Positions 1 to 7,259 are shown, counted from the first letter of the stretch. The stretch is 25,037 nt of DNA from Oscillibacter sp. CAG:241 (GCA_000435975.1 FR884083.1:1-25037), one strand, 5' to 3'. The notes: generated by a model not told the origin, from the sequence alone. A program made the numbers and translations.

Positions 1-40
1 TGGGGTCCAGGGTCAGCTGGGGGGTCATGTTATCGGTCAT
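1..40 (-). CDS. Probable TelA-family (toxic anion resistance) protein, N-terminal start only
   Basis: Only the first 13 codons are inside the window; the gene runs off the left edge. The reading begins MTDNMTPQLTLDP. An AAGGAAGG ribosome site lies just upstream of the ATG at 40, and the xpaC stop is 31 nt before it, so the two are probably co-transcribed. The TelA call rests mainly on context: XpaC-family genes in Firmicutes are commonly followed by a telA (tellurite/toxic anion resistance) gene, and TelA proteins often begin with a short tail of this type. No domain can be seen in 13 residues, so another product is possible. Confidence 0.5.
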   Translation of the reverse strand, partial: MTDNMTPQLTLDP

Positions 41-71
41 GGTTATCGTCCTTCCTTATATCATTAAAATG

Positions 72-767
72 TTAAAGCTCCAATTGAATGCCGCCGTCCT
101 GGGGGCCGCTGTCGTCGGACGGGGCCTGGGTCCGGTGAATGGGGTCATCGCTGAGACCCTCCCGGGCCATCATGTTGTCCAGCACCGTGATGTCCGTGGA
201 GATATCCAGGGCCTGGTCGCCGAACAGACTGTCCAGCTGCCGCTCGAAGGCAGTGACGATGGTGCCCATCATGCCCCGGACCCGCTCCATGGTGCCGGTG
301 ATGTTCTCGCCCTGGACCCCCTGATGACTCATGTCGTCATAGGCGCGCAGCAGCTTCAGGGTGGTGGGCAGGTAGTAGCTCATGAATTTGCGGATCTGGG
401 GCAGCTGAGTGGGATCCTTCTGCACCTGCCGGAAGATCTTGCCGGATACCTGCTCCAGGCGGTCGATCTGGGCACTGATGGCCGCATCCTGGATGCTGTC
501 GTTCAGGCGGCGCATTTCGTCCAAAGCCTTCTGGCCCTCGGATACCATCTTGTCCAGCTCCGGATTGCCGGTGGTTTTCGGCTCCTCCGGCACCTCCTCC
601 ACAACATCCTTCCAGAACAGGCGGGCGATGCCGTACACCGCGGCGGAGGCCGCCAGCACGATGACGAAGTGGCCCACCCGATACAGGGGGAACAGCAGGG
701 CATACAGCACCCATACAGCCGCCGCCGCATACAGCGGCGCAGCCGGCTTATGAACAATTTTTTTCAT
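72..767 (-). CDS. xpaC: XpaC-family protein (5-bromo-4-chloroindolyl phosphate hydrolysis family)
   Basis: A 231-residue protein with the XpaC layout. There is a short basic N-terminus, two closely spaced hydrophobic segments (about residues 10-30 and 32-50), then a soluble, mostly helical region. That region contains NPELDKMVSEGQKALDEMRR at about 68-87 and a segment around YYLPTTLKLL at about 131-140, both typical of the family. XpaC was named for hydrolysis of a chromogenic phosphate in Bacillus, but its true role is not settled; it usually travels with TelA and may act at the envelope under stress. The start is supported by GGAGGCG 5-10 nt upstream. It has its own promoter at 797-825 and precedes a probable telA by 31 nt. 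The C-terminus is acidic and low in complexity. Confidence 0.85.
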   Translation of the reverse strand: MKKIVHKPAAPLYAAAAVWVLYALLFPLYRVGHFVIVLAASAAVYGIARLFWKDVVEEVPEEPKTTGNPELDKMVSEGQKALDEMRRLNDSIQDAAISAQIDRLEQVSGKIFRQVQKDPTQLPQIRKFMSYYLPTTLKLLRAYDDMSHQGVQGENITGTMERVRGMMGTIVTAFERQLDSLFGDQALDISTDITVLDNMMAREGLSDDPIHRTQAPSDDSGPQDGGIQLEL

Positions 768-796
768 CCCATCGCCTCCGAATTTGCGTTGAGACC

Positions 797-825
797 ATTA
801 TACCCCACAGGCCATTTTCGGTCAA
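797..825 (-). promoter_or_regulatory. Sigma-A promoter of xpaC-telA
   Basis: Read on the minus strand: TTGACC (820-825), a 17-nt spacer, then TATAAT (797-802). It lies 30 nt upstream of the xpaC start codon. One arm of a 10-bp inverted repeat (803-812) fills part of the spacer. Confidence 0.75.
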
Positions 826-842
826 GAAAAAAGCCTGTGGGG
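803..842. repeat. 10-bp perfect inverted repeat around the xpaC -35 box
   Basis: CCCCACAGGC at 803-812 and GCCTGTGGGG at 833-842 are perfect inverted repeats separated by 20 nt. They enclose the -35 box of the xpaC promoter, and the first arm lies in the -10/-35 spacer. No U-tract follows on the minus strand, so it is a poor intrinsic terminator for thyA. It could be an operator or a weak terminator of another kind; the sequence does not decide. Confidence 0.5.
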
Positions 843-851
843 CGGGGAAAA

Positions 852-1682
852 TCAGATGGCCACGGGAATTTTTCCGTCGAAGGGCAGGGGCTCGTAGCCC
901 TCCAGGCGGAAGCTGTCCCGGGTGAATTGGTAGAAATCCGTAACGGCGGGGTCCACCACCAGCCGGGGGGCCGGACGGCCCTGCCGCCGCAGAAGCTCCT
1001 CCACCAGAGGGACATGGCGGTCGTAGATATGGGCATCGGCGATGACGTGGACCAGCTCGCCGGCCTCCAGGCCGGAGGCCCGGGCCATCATATGCACCAG
1101 GACGGCATACTGGGCCACGTTCCAGTTGTTGGCCGTCAGCATATCCTGGCTGCGCTGGTTCAGAATGGCGTTCAGGGTCCGGCCCGACACGTTGAAGGTC
1201 ATGGAATAGGCGCAGGGGTACAGGGCCATCTCGTGCAGGTCCTGGAAGTTATACAGATTGGTCATGATCCGCCGGGAGGCGGGGTTGTGCCGCAGGTCAT
1301 ACAGCACCCGGTCCACCTGGTCAAACGCCCCCTCCGGGTACTGGTGCTTCACCCCCAGCTGATAGCCGTAGGCCTTGCCGATGGAGCCGTTTTCGTCGGC
1401 CCAGCTGTCCCAGATGTGGCCCCGCAGGTCGTGGATGTTGTTGGACTTCTGCTGCCAGATCCACAGAAGCTCGTCGATGCAGGTTTTGAAATAGGTGCGG
1501 CGGATGGTGAGAATGGGAAACTCCTGCCGCAGGTCATAGCGGTTGATGATGCCGAATTTCTTCACCGTGTGGGCCGGAGTACCGTCCTCCCAGTGGGGGC
1601 GGACGTTCTGGTCTGTGTCCCACACCCCGTTTTCCAGGATGTCCCGGCAGTTCTGCTGAAATATTTCATCGGCGCGGCTCAT
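852..1682 (-). CDS. thyA: Thymidylate synthase (ThyA)
   Basis: Converts dUMP plus methylene-THF to dTMP plus DHF in the cytosol. At 276 residues it is normal ThyA length. Visible landmarks are RRIMTNLYNF (dUMP phosphate-binding arginines), the catalytic cysteine in LYPCAYSMTF, NQRSQD, NNWNVAQY, HVIADAHIYDRH and the C-terminal PVAI. The residue after the catalytic Cys is Ala instead of the His of Escherichia coli ThyA, and the N-terminal RTGTGT loop is replaced by DGTPAHTVKKFG. Both look like a clostridial sub-family rather than decay, because all other core residues are kept. The ATG at 1682 is chosen for the AAGGAGGGG site just upstream; a longer frame reaches 1814 but would run through the promoter. 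It is a single-gene unit with promoter 1713-1741. Confidence 0.95.
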   Translation of the reverse strand: MSRADEIFQQNCRDILENGVWDTDQNVRPHWEDGTPAHTVKKFGIINRYDLRQEFPILTIRRTYFKTCIDELLWIWQQKSNNIHDLRGHIWDSWADENGSIGKAYGYQLGVKHQYPEGAFDQVDRVLYDLRHNPASRRIMTNLYNFQDLHEMALYPCAYSMTFNVSGRTLNAILNQRSQDMLTANNWNVAQYAVLVHMMARASGLEAGELVHVIADAHIYDRHVPLVEELLRRQGRPAPRLVVDPAVTDFYQFTRDSFRLEGYEPLPFDGKIPVAI

Positions 1683-1712
1683 AGACAGCCCCTCCTTATA
1701 CGTTTTGGGGTT

Positions 1713-1741
1713 ATTGTACCATAACGGGGGGAGCATAGCAA
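1713..1741 (-). promoter_or_regulatory. Promoter of thyA
   Basis: Minus strand: TTGCTA (1736-1741), 17-nt spacer, TACAAT (1713-1718), with TGG directly before the -10 (extended -10). It starts exactly where the upstream gene's terminator hairpin ends. Confidence 0.65.
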
Positions 1742-1771
1742 TAAAAATCCCGGCAGCAAGGCTGCCGGGAT
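1741..1771 (-). terminator. Intrinsic terminator of the AT-rich two-gene operon
   Basis: An 11-bp perfect stem (1747-1757 with 1761-1771, arms ATCCCGGCAGC and GCTGCCGGGAT) with a 3-nt loop. On the minus strand it is followed by a U-rich run (the A-run at 1743-1747 here). It lies 24 bp after the stop of the 1795-2142 gene. Confidence 0.85.
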
Positions 1772-1794
1772 TCACTGGAAGCACCCCATATAGC

Positions 1795-2142
1795 TCAGGC
1801 CGGATCGGATTCATCCTTGAATTCAGATCGAAACAGCAGAAGCATGATCGCAGAATAGATGAGAAAGCAGACGTTCAGCCCAAGAACAGCGGGGATGGCC
1901 GGGAAGACGTTGTGAGACACGGTGGCATACATGGCTAAGGGATAGCTCAGCAGCGGGAAAAGAAGGCCGCAGTATCTGCGCCAGCGTAGCAGCCACCACG
2001 TGTTGCAGGTAAACACCAGCGCAACGAGAAAGTAGGTATTATTGAAGATAAGGGACAATGTGCAAAGCACAATGTTGATCAATTGAAGAAGCATACCCCG
2101 CCTGAACTGTTGGACGGTATACTTTTGCAGAGGACTCCACAT
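1795..2142 (-). CDS. Small multi-pass membrane protein, unknown; possible immunity-type partner
   Basis: A 115-residue protein that I do not recognise. It has four hydrophobic stretches (about 17-32, 36-53, 58-74 and 80-103), a basic WWLLRWRR turn after the second, and a polar acidic tail (SEFKDESDPA). The start is ATG 2142, with TAGGAGG overlapping the stop codon of the upstream gene and a 10-nt gap between the genes, so translation is tightly coupled. The longer frame to 2307 lies inside the upstream gene and is rejected. Base composition is more AT-rich than the flanking housekeeping genes. Being small, hydrophobic and strictly paired with a secreted protein is the pattern of a self-protection (immunity) protein, but that is inference; a membrane anchor or chaperone for the exported protein is equally open. 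Confidence 0.7.
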   Translation of the reverse strand: MWSPLQKYTVQQFRRGMLLQLINIVLCTLSLIFNNTYFLVALVFTCNTWWLLRWRRYCGLLFPLLSYPLAMYATVSHNVFPAIPAVLGLNVCFLIYSAIMLLLFRSEFKDESDPA

Positions 2143-2152
2143 AGGCAACCTC

Positions 2153-3094
2153 CTAGGAACGTGGGCCAACGCTCTTGTAAACGTTATAGCCATCCAGTGC
2201 CTGTGCATAGCAATTCTGATAGTAACTTTCACTCTTGTTATAACTCGTAGTCCTGGACCCGCTATCGATCTCTGCTCTTCTCGTACTAGAGGGTGAGGCA
2301 TCTTCATATGCCTCGTATGAAACCGTTCTTATGGTCATGTTATAGGGATACTCGGAACTGTTAACATTAACATAACGTGAAAATATTGCTGTACAGGTAT
2401 AACAATTCATCGATCCGGCTGCAATGGAAGCATACACACTTACAACGACGTTAAATGCAGTACAAATGGCTTGCACAATAGTATTTGTCACAATCAGTCC
2501 CAAAACAGAGGTAATCAGAGTTGACACAAATACTGCAGTCGACCAACTCTTATTCTGTGAAAAGCGCACTTCAAACCTCATGTCCTCATAAACCCGTACA
2601 GTATTTCCGTCCATGGTCGTACTATACCTTATGATGTCTTCAAAGGGCGATGTGCCAACGTACTTCACGAGTTGCGGATAAATATCTGCTCCCGCAGAAC
2701 TGAATGGCTGAATGGAATTATGCATTTCAGATGGTGTGTTGCTGACGAAAATGATTTCCTCCGCTTGACTGATGTGATCTTCCGCATAAGCAATAATGTC
2801 CGTCCAAAATGCGGAACTAGATGGCTCAAAGGGCATTGGATAATCAGAAATATACCACTGGTACACTGTATCCGGATTATGAGAATACTTAATTGAAACT
2901 GTCATGGAATGGTGAGTATCATTTGTAATTATCGTCGCATCTCGGTCTTCGGATTGTAAAATGAACATATCACCATCTTCGGCCGCATAGAGACCGGGCA
3001 GTTCACTTTTGTTCGGAAGAGCCGAGGCAACAGTTGTAGAGGATAGTGAAAAGAGAAGTACGAAAATTAGGAAAATAGATAATCTTTTTTTCAT
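2153..3094 (-). CDS. Exported protein with central hydrophobic segment, unknown; possible bacteriocin-like effector
   Basis: A 313-residue protein with no family I can name securely. Residues 1-25 are a Sec signal peptide (MKKR, hydrophobic core, VASA cleavage region). Residues 26-180 are a polar, Thr/Ser/Asp-rich domain. Residues 185-228 form one or two membrane-length hydrophobic segments rich in small residues. Residues 229-313 carry CYTC (Cys231/Cys234), a Ser/Arg/Tyr-rich stretch and a C-terminal Cys295. The start is ATG 3094 with GGAGG 6 nt upstream. The gene is clearly AT-richer than its neighbours and has its own consensus promoter, which suggests transfer. The architecture of signal, soluble part and hydrophobic hairpin, plus a small membrane partner, recalls large secreted bacteriocins of Firmicutes (geobacillin-26-like). 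That comparison is from memory and untested; a surface or sporulation protein is also possible. Confidence 0.75.
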   Translation of the reverse strand: MKKRLSIFLIFVLLFSLSSTTVASALPNKSELPGLYAAEDGDMFILQSEDRDATIITNDTHHSMTVSIKYSHNPDTVYQWYISDYPMPFEPSSSAFWTDIIAYAEDHISQAEEIIFVSNTPSEMHNSIQPFSSAGADIYPQLVKYVGTSPFEDIIRYSTTMDGNTVRVYEDMRFEVRFSQNKSWSTAVFVSTLITSVLGLIVTNTIVQAICTAFNVVVSVYASIAAGSMNCYTCTAIFSRYVNVNSSEYPYNMTIRTVSYEAYEDASPSSTRRAEIDSGSRTTSYNKSESYYQNCYAQALDGYNVYKSVGPRS

Positions 3095-3182
3095 ATATAA
3101 CCTCCATTTCAATTTCACGCGCAGAAGTAGTGAAAATATAAGTAAACGACAAATCCTCCTTTCTGCAATAATTATATAAAAT

Positions 3183-3211
3183 ATTATCGCATATATATTT
3201 GCTTTTGTCAA
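3183..3211 (-). promoter_or_regulatory. Strong sigma-A promoter of the AT-rich operon
   Basis: Minus strand: TTGACA (3206-3211), 17-nt spacer, GATAAT (3183-3188). The leader to the start codon is about 80 nt. It contains a second Shine-Dalgarno-like GAAAGGAGGA (about 3153-3163) with no start codon at workable spacing. The rest of 3095-3300 is AT-rich and holds no other gene. Confidence 0.8.
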
Positions 3212-3305
3212 TTACAAACATAATTAATCAAAAAAACAGTGCGATTTGCCAAATGCAGTTATTGCGTGTGCAGAGAAGCTAAACCCTGCCATAAGCAAAA
3301 TCTGT

Positions 3306-3334
3306 TTGCTGCCGCGGAAAATAACTGGTATACT
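3306..3334 (+). promoter_or_regulatory. Extended -10 promoter of the flavoprotein gene
   Basis: TGGTATACT gives an extended -10 (TATACT at 3329-3334); a weak TTGCTG (3306-3311) lies 17 nt upstream. It is 37 nt before the chosen start codon, and divergent from the promoter at 3183-3211. Confidence 0.6.
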
Positions 3335-3371
3335 ATATATGTATGACTATGTGAATCAGGAGGAAATGACT

Positions 3372-4742
3372 ATGCAGTATGATGTGCTGATCGTGGGCGG
3401 AGGCCCCGGCGGGATCTATTCCGCCTATGAGCTGCTGAAGAAACGGCCGGACCTGAAGATCGCCCTGTTTGAGGCGGGACATGCCCTGAGCCGGCGGCAC
3501 TGTCCCATTGACGGGGACAAGGTGAAGTCCTGCGTCAAGTGCCCCACCTGCGCCATTATGAACGGCTTCGGCGGAGCCGGGGCCTTTTCCGACGGCAAAT
3601 ACAACATCACCAACCAGTTCGGCGGCACCCTGCACGAGTATATCGGCAAGAAGCAGGCCCTGGCGCTGATGGAATATGTGGACGAAATCAACGTGGCAAA
3701 CGGTGGTGAGGGCACCCACCTGTACTCCACCGGCGCAACCCCCATCAAGAAGCTGTGCCTGGAGAATGACCTGCACCTGCTGGACGCCTCCGTGCGCCAT
3801 CTGGGCACGGATAAGAACCTGGTGGTGCTGGAGCACCTGTATAACCGGCTGAAGGACAAGATGGATATCTACTTCGACACGCCGGTGCAGTCCGTGGAGC
3901 GCACCGACGGCGGCTACCGGGTGGTGACGGACAAGGGCAGCTACGACGGGCGCTACTGCGTCATCTCCGTGGGCCGCAGCGGCAGCAAGTGGATGGAGCA
4001 GGTGTGCCGGGAGCTGGACATTGCCACCAGGTCCAACCGGGTGGACATCGGTGTCCGGGTGGAGCTGCCCTATGAGGTGTTCGCCCACCTGACCGACGAG
4101 CTGTATGAAAGCAAGATCGTCTACCGCACCGAGAAGTTCCAGGACCGGGTGCGCACCTTCTGCATGAACCCCAAGGGCGCGGTGGTCAACGAGAACACCA
4201 ACGGCATCGTCACCGTCAACGGCCACAGCTATGAGGACCCGGCCATGCACACCGAGAATACCAACTTCGCCCTGCTGGTGGCCAAGCACTTCTCCGAGCC
4301 CTTCAAGGACTCCAACGGCTACGGCGAGAGCATCGCCCGGCTGTCCAACATGCTGGGCGGCGGCGTGATCATCCAGCGGTTCGGCGACCTGATCCGGGGC
4401 CAGCGGTCCACCCCCAAGCGCATTGAGGAGAGCTTCGTGACCCCCACCCTGTCCGCTACTCCCGGCGACCTGAGCCTGGTGATGCCCAAGCGCATCCTGG
4501 ACGGCATCATCGAGATGATCTATGCCCTGGATAAGATCGCCCCGGGCACCGCCAACGACGACACCCTGCTCTACGGCGTGGAGGTGAAGTTCTATAACAT
4601 GGAGGTGCAGCTGGACAACAACCTCCAGACCTGCCACCCGGGGCTGTTCGTCATCGGCGACGGCAGCGGCGTGACCCACTCCCTGTCCCACGCCAGTGCC
4701 AGCGGCGTGTATGTGGCCCGGTATATCGCGGAAAACGCGTGA
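3372..4742 (+). CDS. FAD-dependent dehydrogenase, COG2509 type
   Basis: A 456-residue flavoprotein. The N-terminus is a Rossmann dinucleotide site (VLIVGGGPGG, residues 6-15, followed by an acidic FEAG). Next comes the family-specific segment SRRHCPIDGD, then CVKCPTC and GFGGAGAFSDGKYN (about 40-78). The C-terminus has a second FAD contact, GLFVIGDGSGVTHSLSHA. Four cysteines in this segment (44, 54, 57, 60) have a CX9CX2CX2C spacing that could bind a metal or Fe-S cluster or be redox-active. Family members are annotated as uncharacterised FAD-dependent dehydrogenases; the substrate is unknown. ATG 3372 is preferred over ATG 3366 because AGGAGG (3358-3363) is then 8 nt away instead of 2. It is monocistronic and converges on fhs at a shared terminator. 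Confidence 0.85.
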   Translation: MQYDVLIVGGGPGGIYSAYELLKKRPDLKIALFEAGHALSRRHCPIDGDKVKSCVKCPTCAIMNGFGGAGAFSDGKYNITNQFGGTLHEYIGKKQALALMEYVDEINVANGGEGTHLYSTGATPIKKLCLENDLHLLDASVRHLGTDKNLVVLEHLYNRLKDKMDIYFDTPVQSVERTDGGYRVVTDKGSYDGRYCVISVGRSGSKWMEQVCRELDIATRSNRVDIGVRVELPYEVFAHLTDELYESKIVYRTEKFQDRVRTFCMNPKGAVVNENTNGIVTVNGHSYEDPAMHTENTNFALLVAKHFSEPFKDSNGYGESIARLSNMLGGGVIIQRFGDLIRGQRSTPKRIEESFVTPTLSATPGDLSLVMPKRILDGIIEMIYALDKIAPGTANDDTLLYGVEVKFYNMEVQLDNNLQTCHPGLFVIGDGSGVTHSLSHASASGVYVARYIAENA

Positions 4743-4776
4743 TAGGAGAATAGCAGTAGGAGAAATAACAGACGGA

Positions 4777-4810
4777 AAAAACCGTCCTGCCCTATGGCAG
4801 GACGGTTTTT
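4777..4810. terminator. Bidirectional terminator between the flavoprotein gene and fhs
   Basis: ACCGTCCTGCC (4781-4791) pairs with GGCAGGACGGT (4796-4806) around a CTAT loop. The stem is flanked by A5 on the left and T5 on the right, so it gives a U-tract on both strands. It sits between two convergent genes, 35 nt after one stop and 3 nt after the other. Confidence 0.9.
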
Positions 4811-4812
4811 CA

Positions 4813-6486
4813 TCAGAACAGGCCGGTGATGACGCCGTTTTCGTCCACGTCGATCTTTTCCGCCGCCGGGACCCGGGGCAGGCCGGGCATGGTCATAATG
4901 TCGCCGGTATAGGCCACGATGAAGCCGGCTCCGGCGCTGACCCGCAGACTGCGGACGGTGACGGTGAAGCCCGTGGGAGCTCCCAGCAGGGTGGGGTCGT
5001 CGGACAGAGAATACTGTGTTTTGGCCATGCACACCGGCAGGTCGCCGAAGCCCAGCTCCGTCAGGCGCTGGAGCTGCTTCTGGGCGGCGGGGGTCAGCAC
5101 CGCCTGAGCGCCGCCGTATACCCGGCCCACAATGGCGTTGAGCTTATAGGCCAGGGAGGCGTTGTCGGGATAGGCAAAGGAGAAGGGGGTCAGCTGGGGC
5201 TGATCGCACAGGCGCACCACCTCCTGGGCCAGGGCACGTCCGCCCTCGCCGCCCTTGGCCCACACCTCAGACAGCACGGCATTGACTCCCAGGGCGCGGC
5301 ATTTGTCCTCCACCAGGCGCAGCTCCGCCGCCGTATCCGTGGGAAAGGCGTTGATGGCCACCACGCAGGGCAGATGGAAGGTATTGCGGATGGTGTTCAC
5401 ATGGTGCAGCAGGTTGGGCAAGCCCTTTTCCAGGGCGGACAGGTCCTCCCGGCCCAGCTCCGCCTTGGGGACACCGCCGTGGTATTTCAGGGCCCGGACC
5501 GTGGCCACGATGACCACGGCGGAGGGGCGCAGACCGGACAGGCGGCACTTGATATCAAAGAACTTCTCCGCCCCCAGGTCTGCGGCAAAGCCCGCCTCGG
5601 TGACGGCGTAGTCCCCCAGCTTCAGGGCCATGCGGGTGGCGGTGACGCTGTTGCAGCCGTGGGCGATGTTGGCAAAGGGGCCGCCGTGGATAAAGGCGGG
5701 GGAGTGCTCCAGGGTCTGGACCAGGTTGGGCTTCAGGGCGTCCTTCAGCAGGGCGGCCATGGCTCCCTCGGCTTTGAGATCGTGGGCGGTGACGGGACGG
5801 CCGTCGAAGGTATAGGCCACGATCATGCGGCCCAGCCGGGCCTTCAGGTCGGTGATGTCACTGGCCAGACACAGAACGGCCATGACCTCGCTGGCCACGG
5901 TGATGTCGAAGCCGTCCTCCCGGGGGACACCCTGCATTTTGCCGCCCAGGCCGTCGATGACGTGGCGCAGCTGGCGGTCGTTCATGTCCACGCAGCGCTT
6001 CCAGACGATCTGCTTGACGTCGATGCCCAGGGCGTTGCCCTGCTGGATGTGGTTGTCCAGCAGAGCGGCCAGCAGGTTGTTGGCCGCGCCGATGGCGTGG
6101 AAATCGCCGGTGAAGTGAAGATTGATGTCCTCCATGGGGATGACCTGGGCATAGCCGCCGCCGGCGGCTCCGCCCTTGACGCCGAACACCGGCCCCAGAG
6201 ACGGCTCCCGCAGGGCGGCTACGGCGTTTTTGCCGATTTTGCGCAGGCCGTCCGTCAGGCCCACGGTGGTGGTGGTCTTGCCCTCGCCGGCGGGGGTGGG
6301 GGTGATGGCGGTGACTAAGATGAGCTTGCCGTCGGGCCGGTGGGCCTGCTCCCGCAGCAGGCGGTAGTCGATCTTGGCCTTGCAGCGGCCGTACTGCTCC
6401 ACATACTGGGGGTCGATGCCGCAGGAGGCGGCAATGTCGCCGATGGGCAGGGGCACGGCCTGCTGGGCGATCTGGATATCTGTCAT
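4813..6486 (-). CDS. fhs: Formate-tetrahydrofolate ligase
   Basis: Makes 10-formyl-THF from formate, THF and ATP in the cytosol, feeding purine and one-carbon metabolism. The 557-residue length is standard. Landmarks are the P-loop-like TPAGEGKTTTT (about 64-74), REPSLGPVFGVKGGAAGGG, NLHFTGDFHAI, HGGPFANIAHGCNS, and the C-terminal GDIMTMPGLPRVPAAE. The start ATG 6486 follows AAGGGAGA by about 6 nt. The gene stands alone with promoter 6543-6571 and the shared terminator. No other Wood-Ljungdahl gene is in the window, so acetogenesis cannot be inferred; many non-acetogenic Clostridia carry fhs. The leader has a small GTCCCC/GGGGAC hairpin at 6515-6530 of unknown meaning. Confidence 0.97.
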   Translation of the reverse strand: MTDIQIAQQAVPLPIGDIAASCGIDPQYVEQYGRCKAKIDYRLLREQAHRPDGKLILVTAITPTPAGEGKTTTTVGLTDGLRKIGKNAVAALREPSLGPVFGVKGGAAGGGYAQVIPMEDINLHFTGDFHAIGAANNLLAALLDNHIQQGNALGIDVKQIVWKRCVDMNDRQLRHVIDGLGGKMQGVPREDGFDITVASEVMAVLCLASDITDLKARLGRMIVAYTFDGRPVTAHDLKAEGAMAALLKDALKPNLVQTLEHSPAFIHGGPFANIAHGCNSVTATRMALKLGDYAVTEAGFAADLGAEKFFDIKCRLSGLRPSAVVIVATVRALKYHGGVPKAELGREDLSALEKGLPNLLHHVNTIRNTFHLPCVVAINAFPTDTAAELRLVEDKCRALGVNAVLSEVWAKGGEGGRALAQEVVRLCDQPQLTPFSFAYPDNASLAYKLNAIVGRVYGGAQAVLTPAAQKQLQRLTELGFGDLPVCMAKTQYSLSDDPTLLGAPTGFTVTVRSLRVSAGAGFIVAYTGDIMTMPGLPRVPAAEKIDVDENGVITGLF

Positions 6487-6542
6487 GTATTGTCTCCCTT
6501 CTGTTCCCTATCCTGTCCCCGAATGGGGACCCTATGGGAAGC

Positions 6543-6571
6543 ATTATACGGCATCGGAGCGCAATTGTCAC
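6543..6571 (-). promoter_or_regulatory. Promoter of fhs
   Basis: Minus strand: GTGACA (6566-6571), 17-nt spacer, perfect TATAAT (6543-6548), giving a leader of about 50 nt before the fhs ATG. Confidence 0.75.
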
Positions 6572-6592
6572 CAGGAAAATGGCCGGAAGGAA

Positions 6593-6630
6593 GAAAAAAG
6601 GAAGCGGACGGGGCAGAGCCTCGTCCGCTT
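6593..6630 (-). terminator. Intrinsic terminator of the LOG-family gene
   Basis: GCGGACGGGGC (6604-6614) pairs with GCCTCGTCCGC (6618-6628) with one mismatch and a 3-nt loop. On the minus strand the hairpin is followed by TTCCTTTTTT. It starts 11 nt after the stop of the 6639 gene. Confidence 0.75.
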
Positions 6631-6638
6631 TTATACCG

Positions 6639-7175
6639 TTATGCCTGCCGCAGAATTTCCTGGATCTCCGCCAGGCCTGCGGCAAAATGGATGCCCTGCT
6701 GCCGGTCCGGGGAGGACAGGCCCTTTTCGATCATGTGCTCCAGCAGGGCCTTCAGATGGTCATAATACCCATTGAGGTTGTACAGGATGCAGGGAGCCTT
6801 CAGCTGCTTCAGGGACACCTGGGACATGACCTCGGCAATCTCCTCCAGGGTGCCGGTGCCGCCGGGGAAGGCGATGAAGGCATCGCCCAGCTCGATCATT
6901 TTCGCCTTGCGCCGGGCCATGTCCTCCGTGACGATGAGCCGGGTCAGACCGTCGTACTGATAGCCTGCGTCCATGAAAAACTGCGGCTCCACACCGGTGA
7001 CCTGGCCGCCGGCTTCCAGAACGCTCCGGGCCAGGCGGCCCATAAGACCGGTTTTGGACCCGCCGTAGACCAGGGCGTTGCCGCTGGTCCCGATCCACCG
7101 GCCCAGCTCACGGACGGCGCGCTCCAGCGCCGGGTCGTTGCCCCGGCTGGCGCCAAGATAAACGGTGATGTGCAT
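6639..7175 (-). CDS. LOG-family protein (TIGR00730, putative nucleotide phosphoribohydrolase)
   Basis: A protein of about 178 residues with the LOG Rossmann fold: a VYLGAS start, NALVYGGSKTGLMG (glycine-rich nucleotide site) and the signature FPGGTGTLEEI with its catalytic Glu. MARRKAKM provides the Arg that usually pairs with it. Family members cleave nucleoside 5'-monophosphates to base plus ribose-5-phosphate; plant-type members activate cytokinins, while the bacterial role is usually unclear. Two in-frame ATGs (7181 and 7175) are possible. 7175 is preferred because AAGGGAG is 8 nt from it but only 2 nt from 7181. It is monocistronic, with promoter 7205-7233 and terminator 6593-6630. Confidence 0.9.
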   Translation of the reverse strand: MHITVYLGASRGNDPALERAVRELGRWIGTSGNALVYGGSKTGLMGRLARSVLEAGGQVTGVEPQFFMDAGYQYDGLTRLIVTEDMARRKAKMIELGDAFIAFPGGTGTLEEIAEVMSQVSLKQLKAPCILYNLNGYYDHLKALLEHMIEKGLSSPDRQQGIHFAAGLAEIQEILRQA

Positions 7176-7204
7176 GTGCATGACTCCCTTCGATTTTTTC
7201 CCTT

Positions 7205-7233
7205 ACTATACCAGGCTTTGCAGGGAAAGTCCA
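7205..7233 (-). promoter_or_regulatory. Probable promoter of the LOG-family gene
   Basis: Minus strand: TGGTATAGT, an extended -10 (TATAGT at 7205-7210), with a weak TGGACT (7228-7233) 17 nt upstream. Confidence 0.55.
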
Positions 7234-7259
7234 GGGAAACGCCTGCCAAGAGGGTTGGA

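Noticed and set aside
27..1724. Long plus-strand open frame antisense to xpaC and thyA
   Set aside because: Codes against two well-supported genes, shows no domain and is low-complexity (His/Gln/Val/Gly/Leu-rich); a GC-driven shadow.
3153..3163. Second strong ribosome-site-like GAAAGGAGGA in the leader of the AT-rich operon
   Set aside because: No ATG, GTG or TTG lies at a workable distance (a TTG is only 2 nt away), so no leader peptide is called.
3333..4691. 452-codon minus-strand frame antisense to the flavoprotein gene
   Set aside because: Composition-driven shadow of a real gene; no ribosome site, domain or homology-like motif.
4696..6318. 540-codon plus-strand frame antisense to fhs
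   Set aside because: Runs through the shared terminator and antisense to fhs; Gly/Gln/His-rich shadow sequence.
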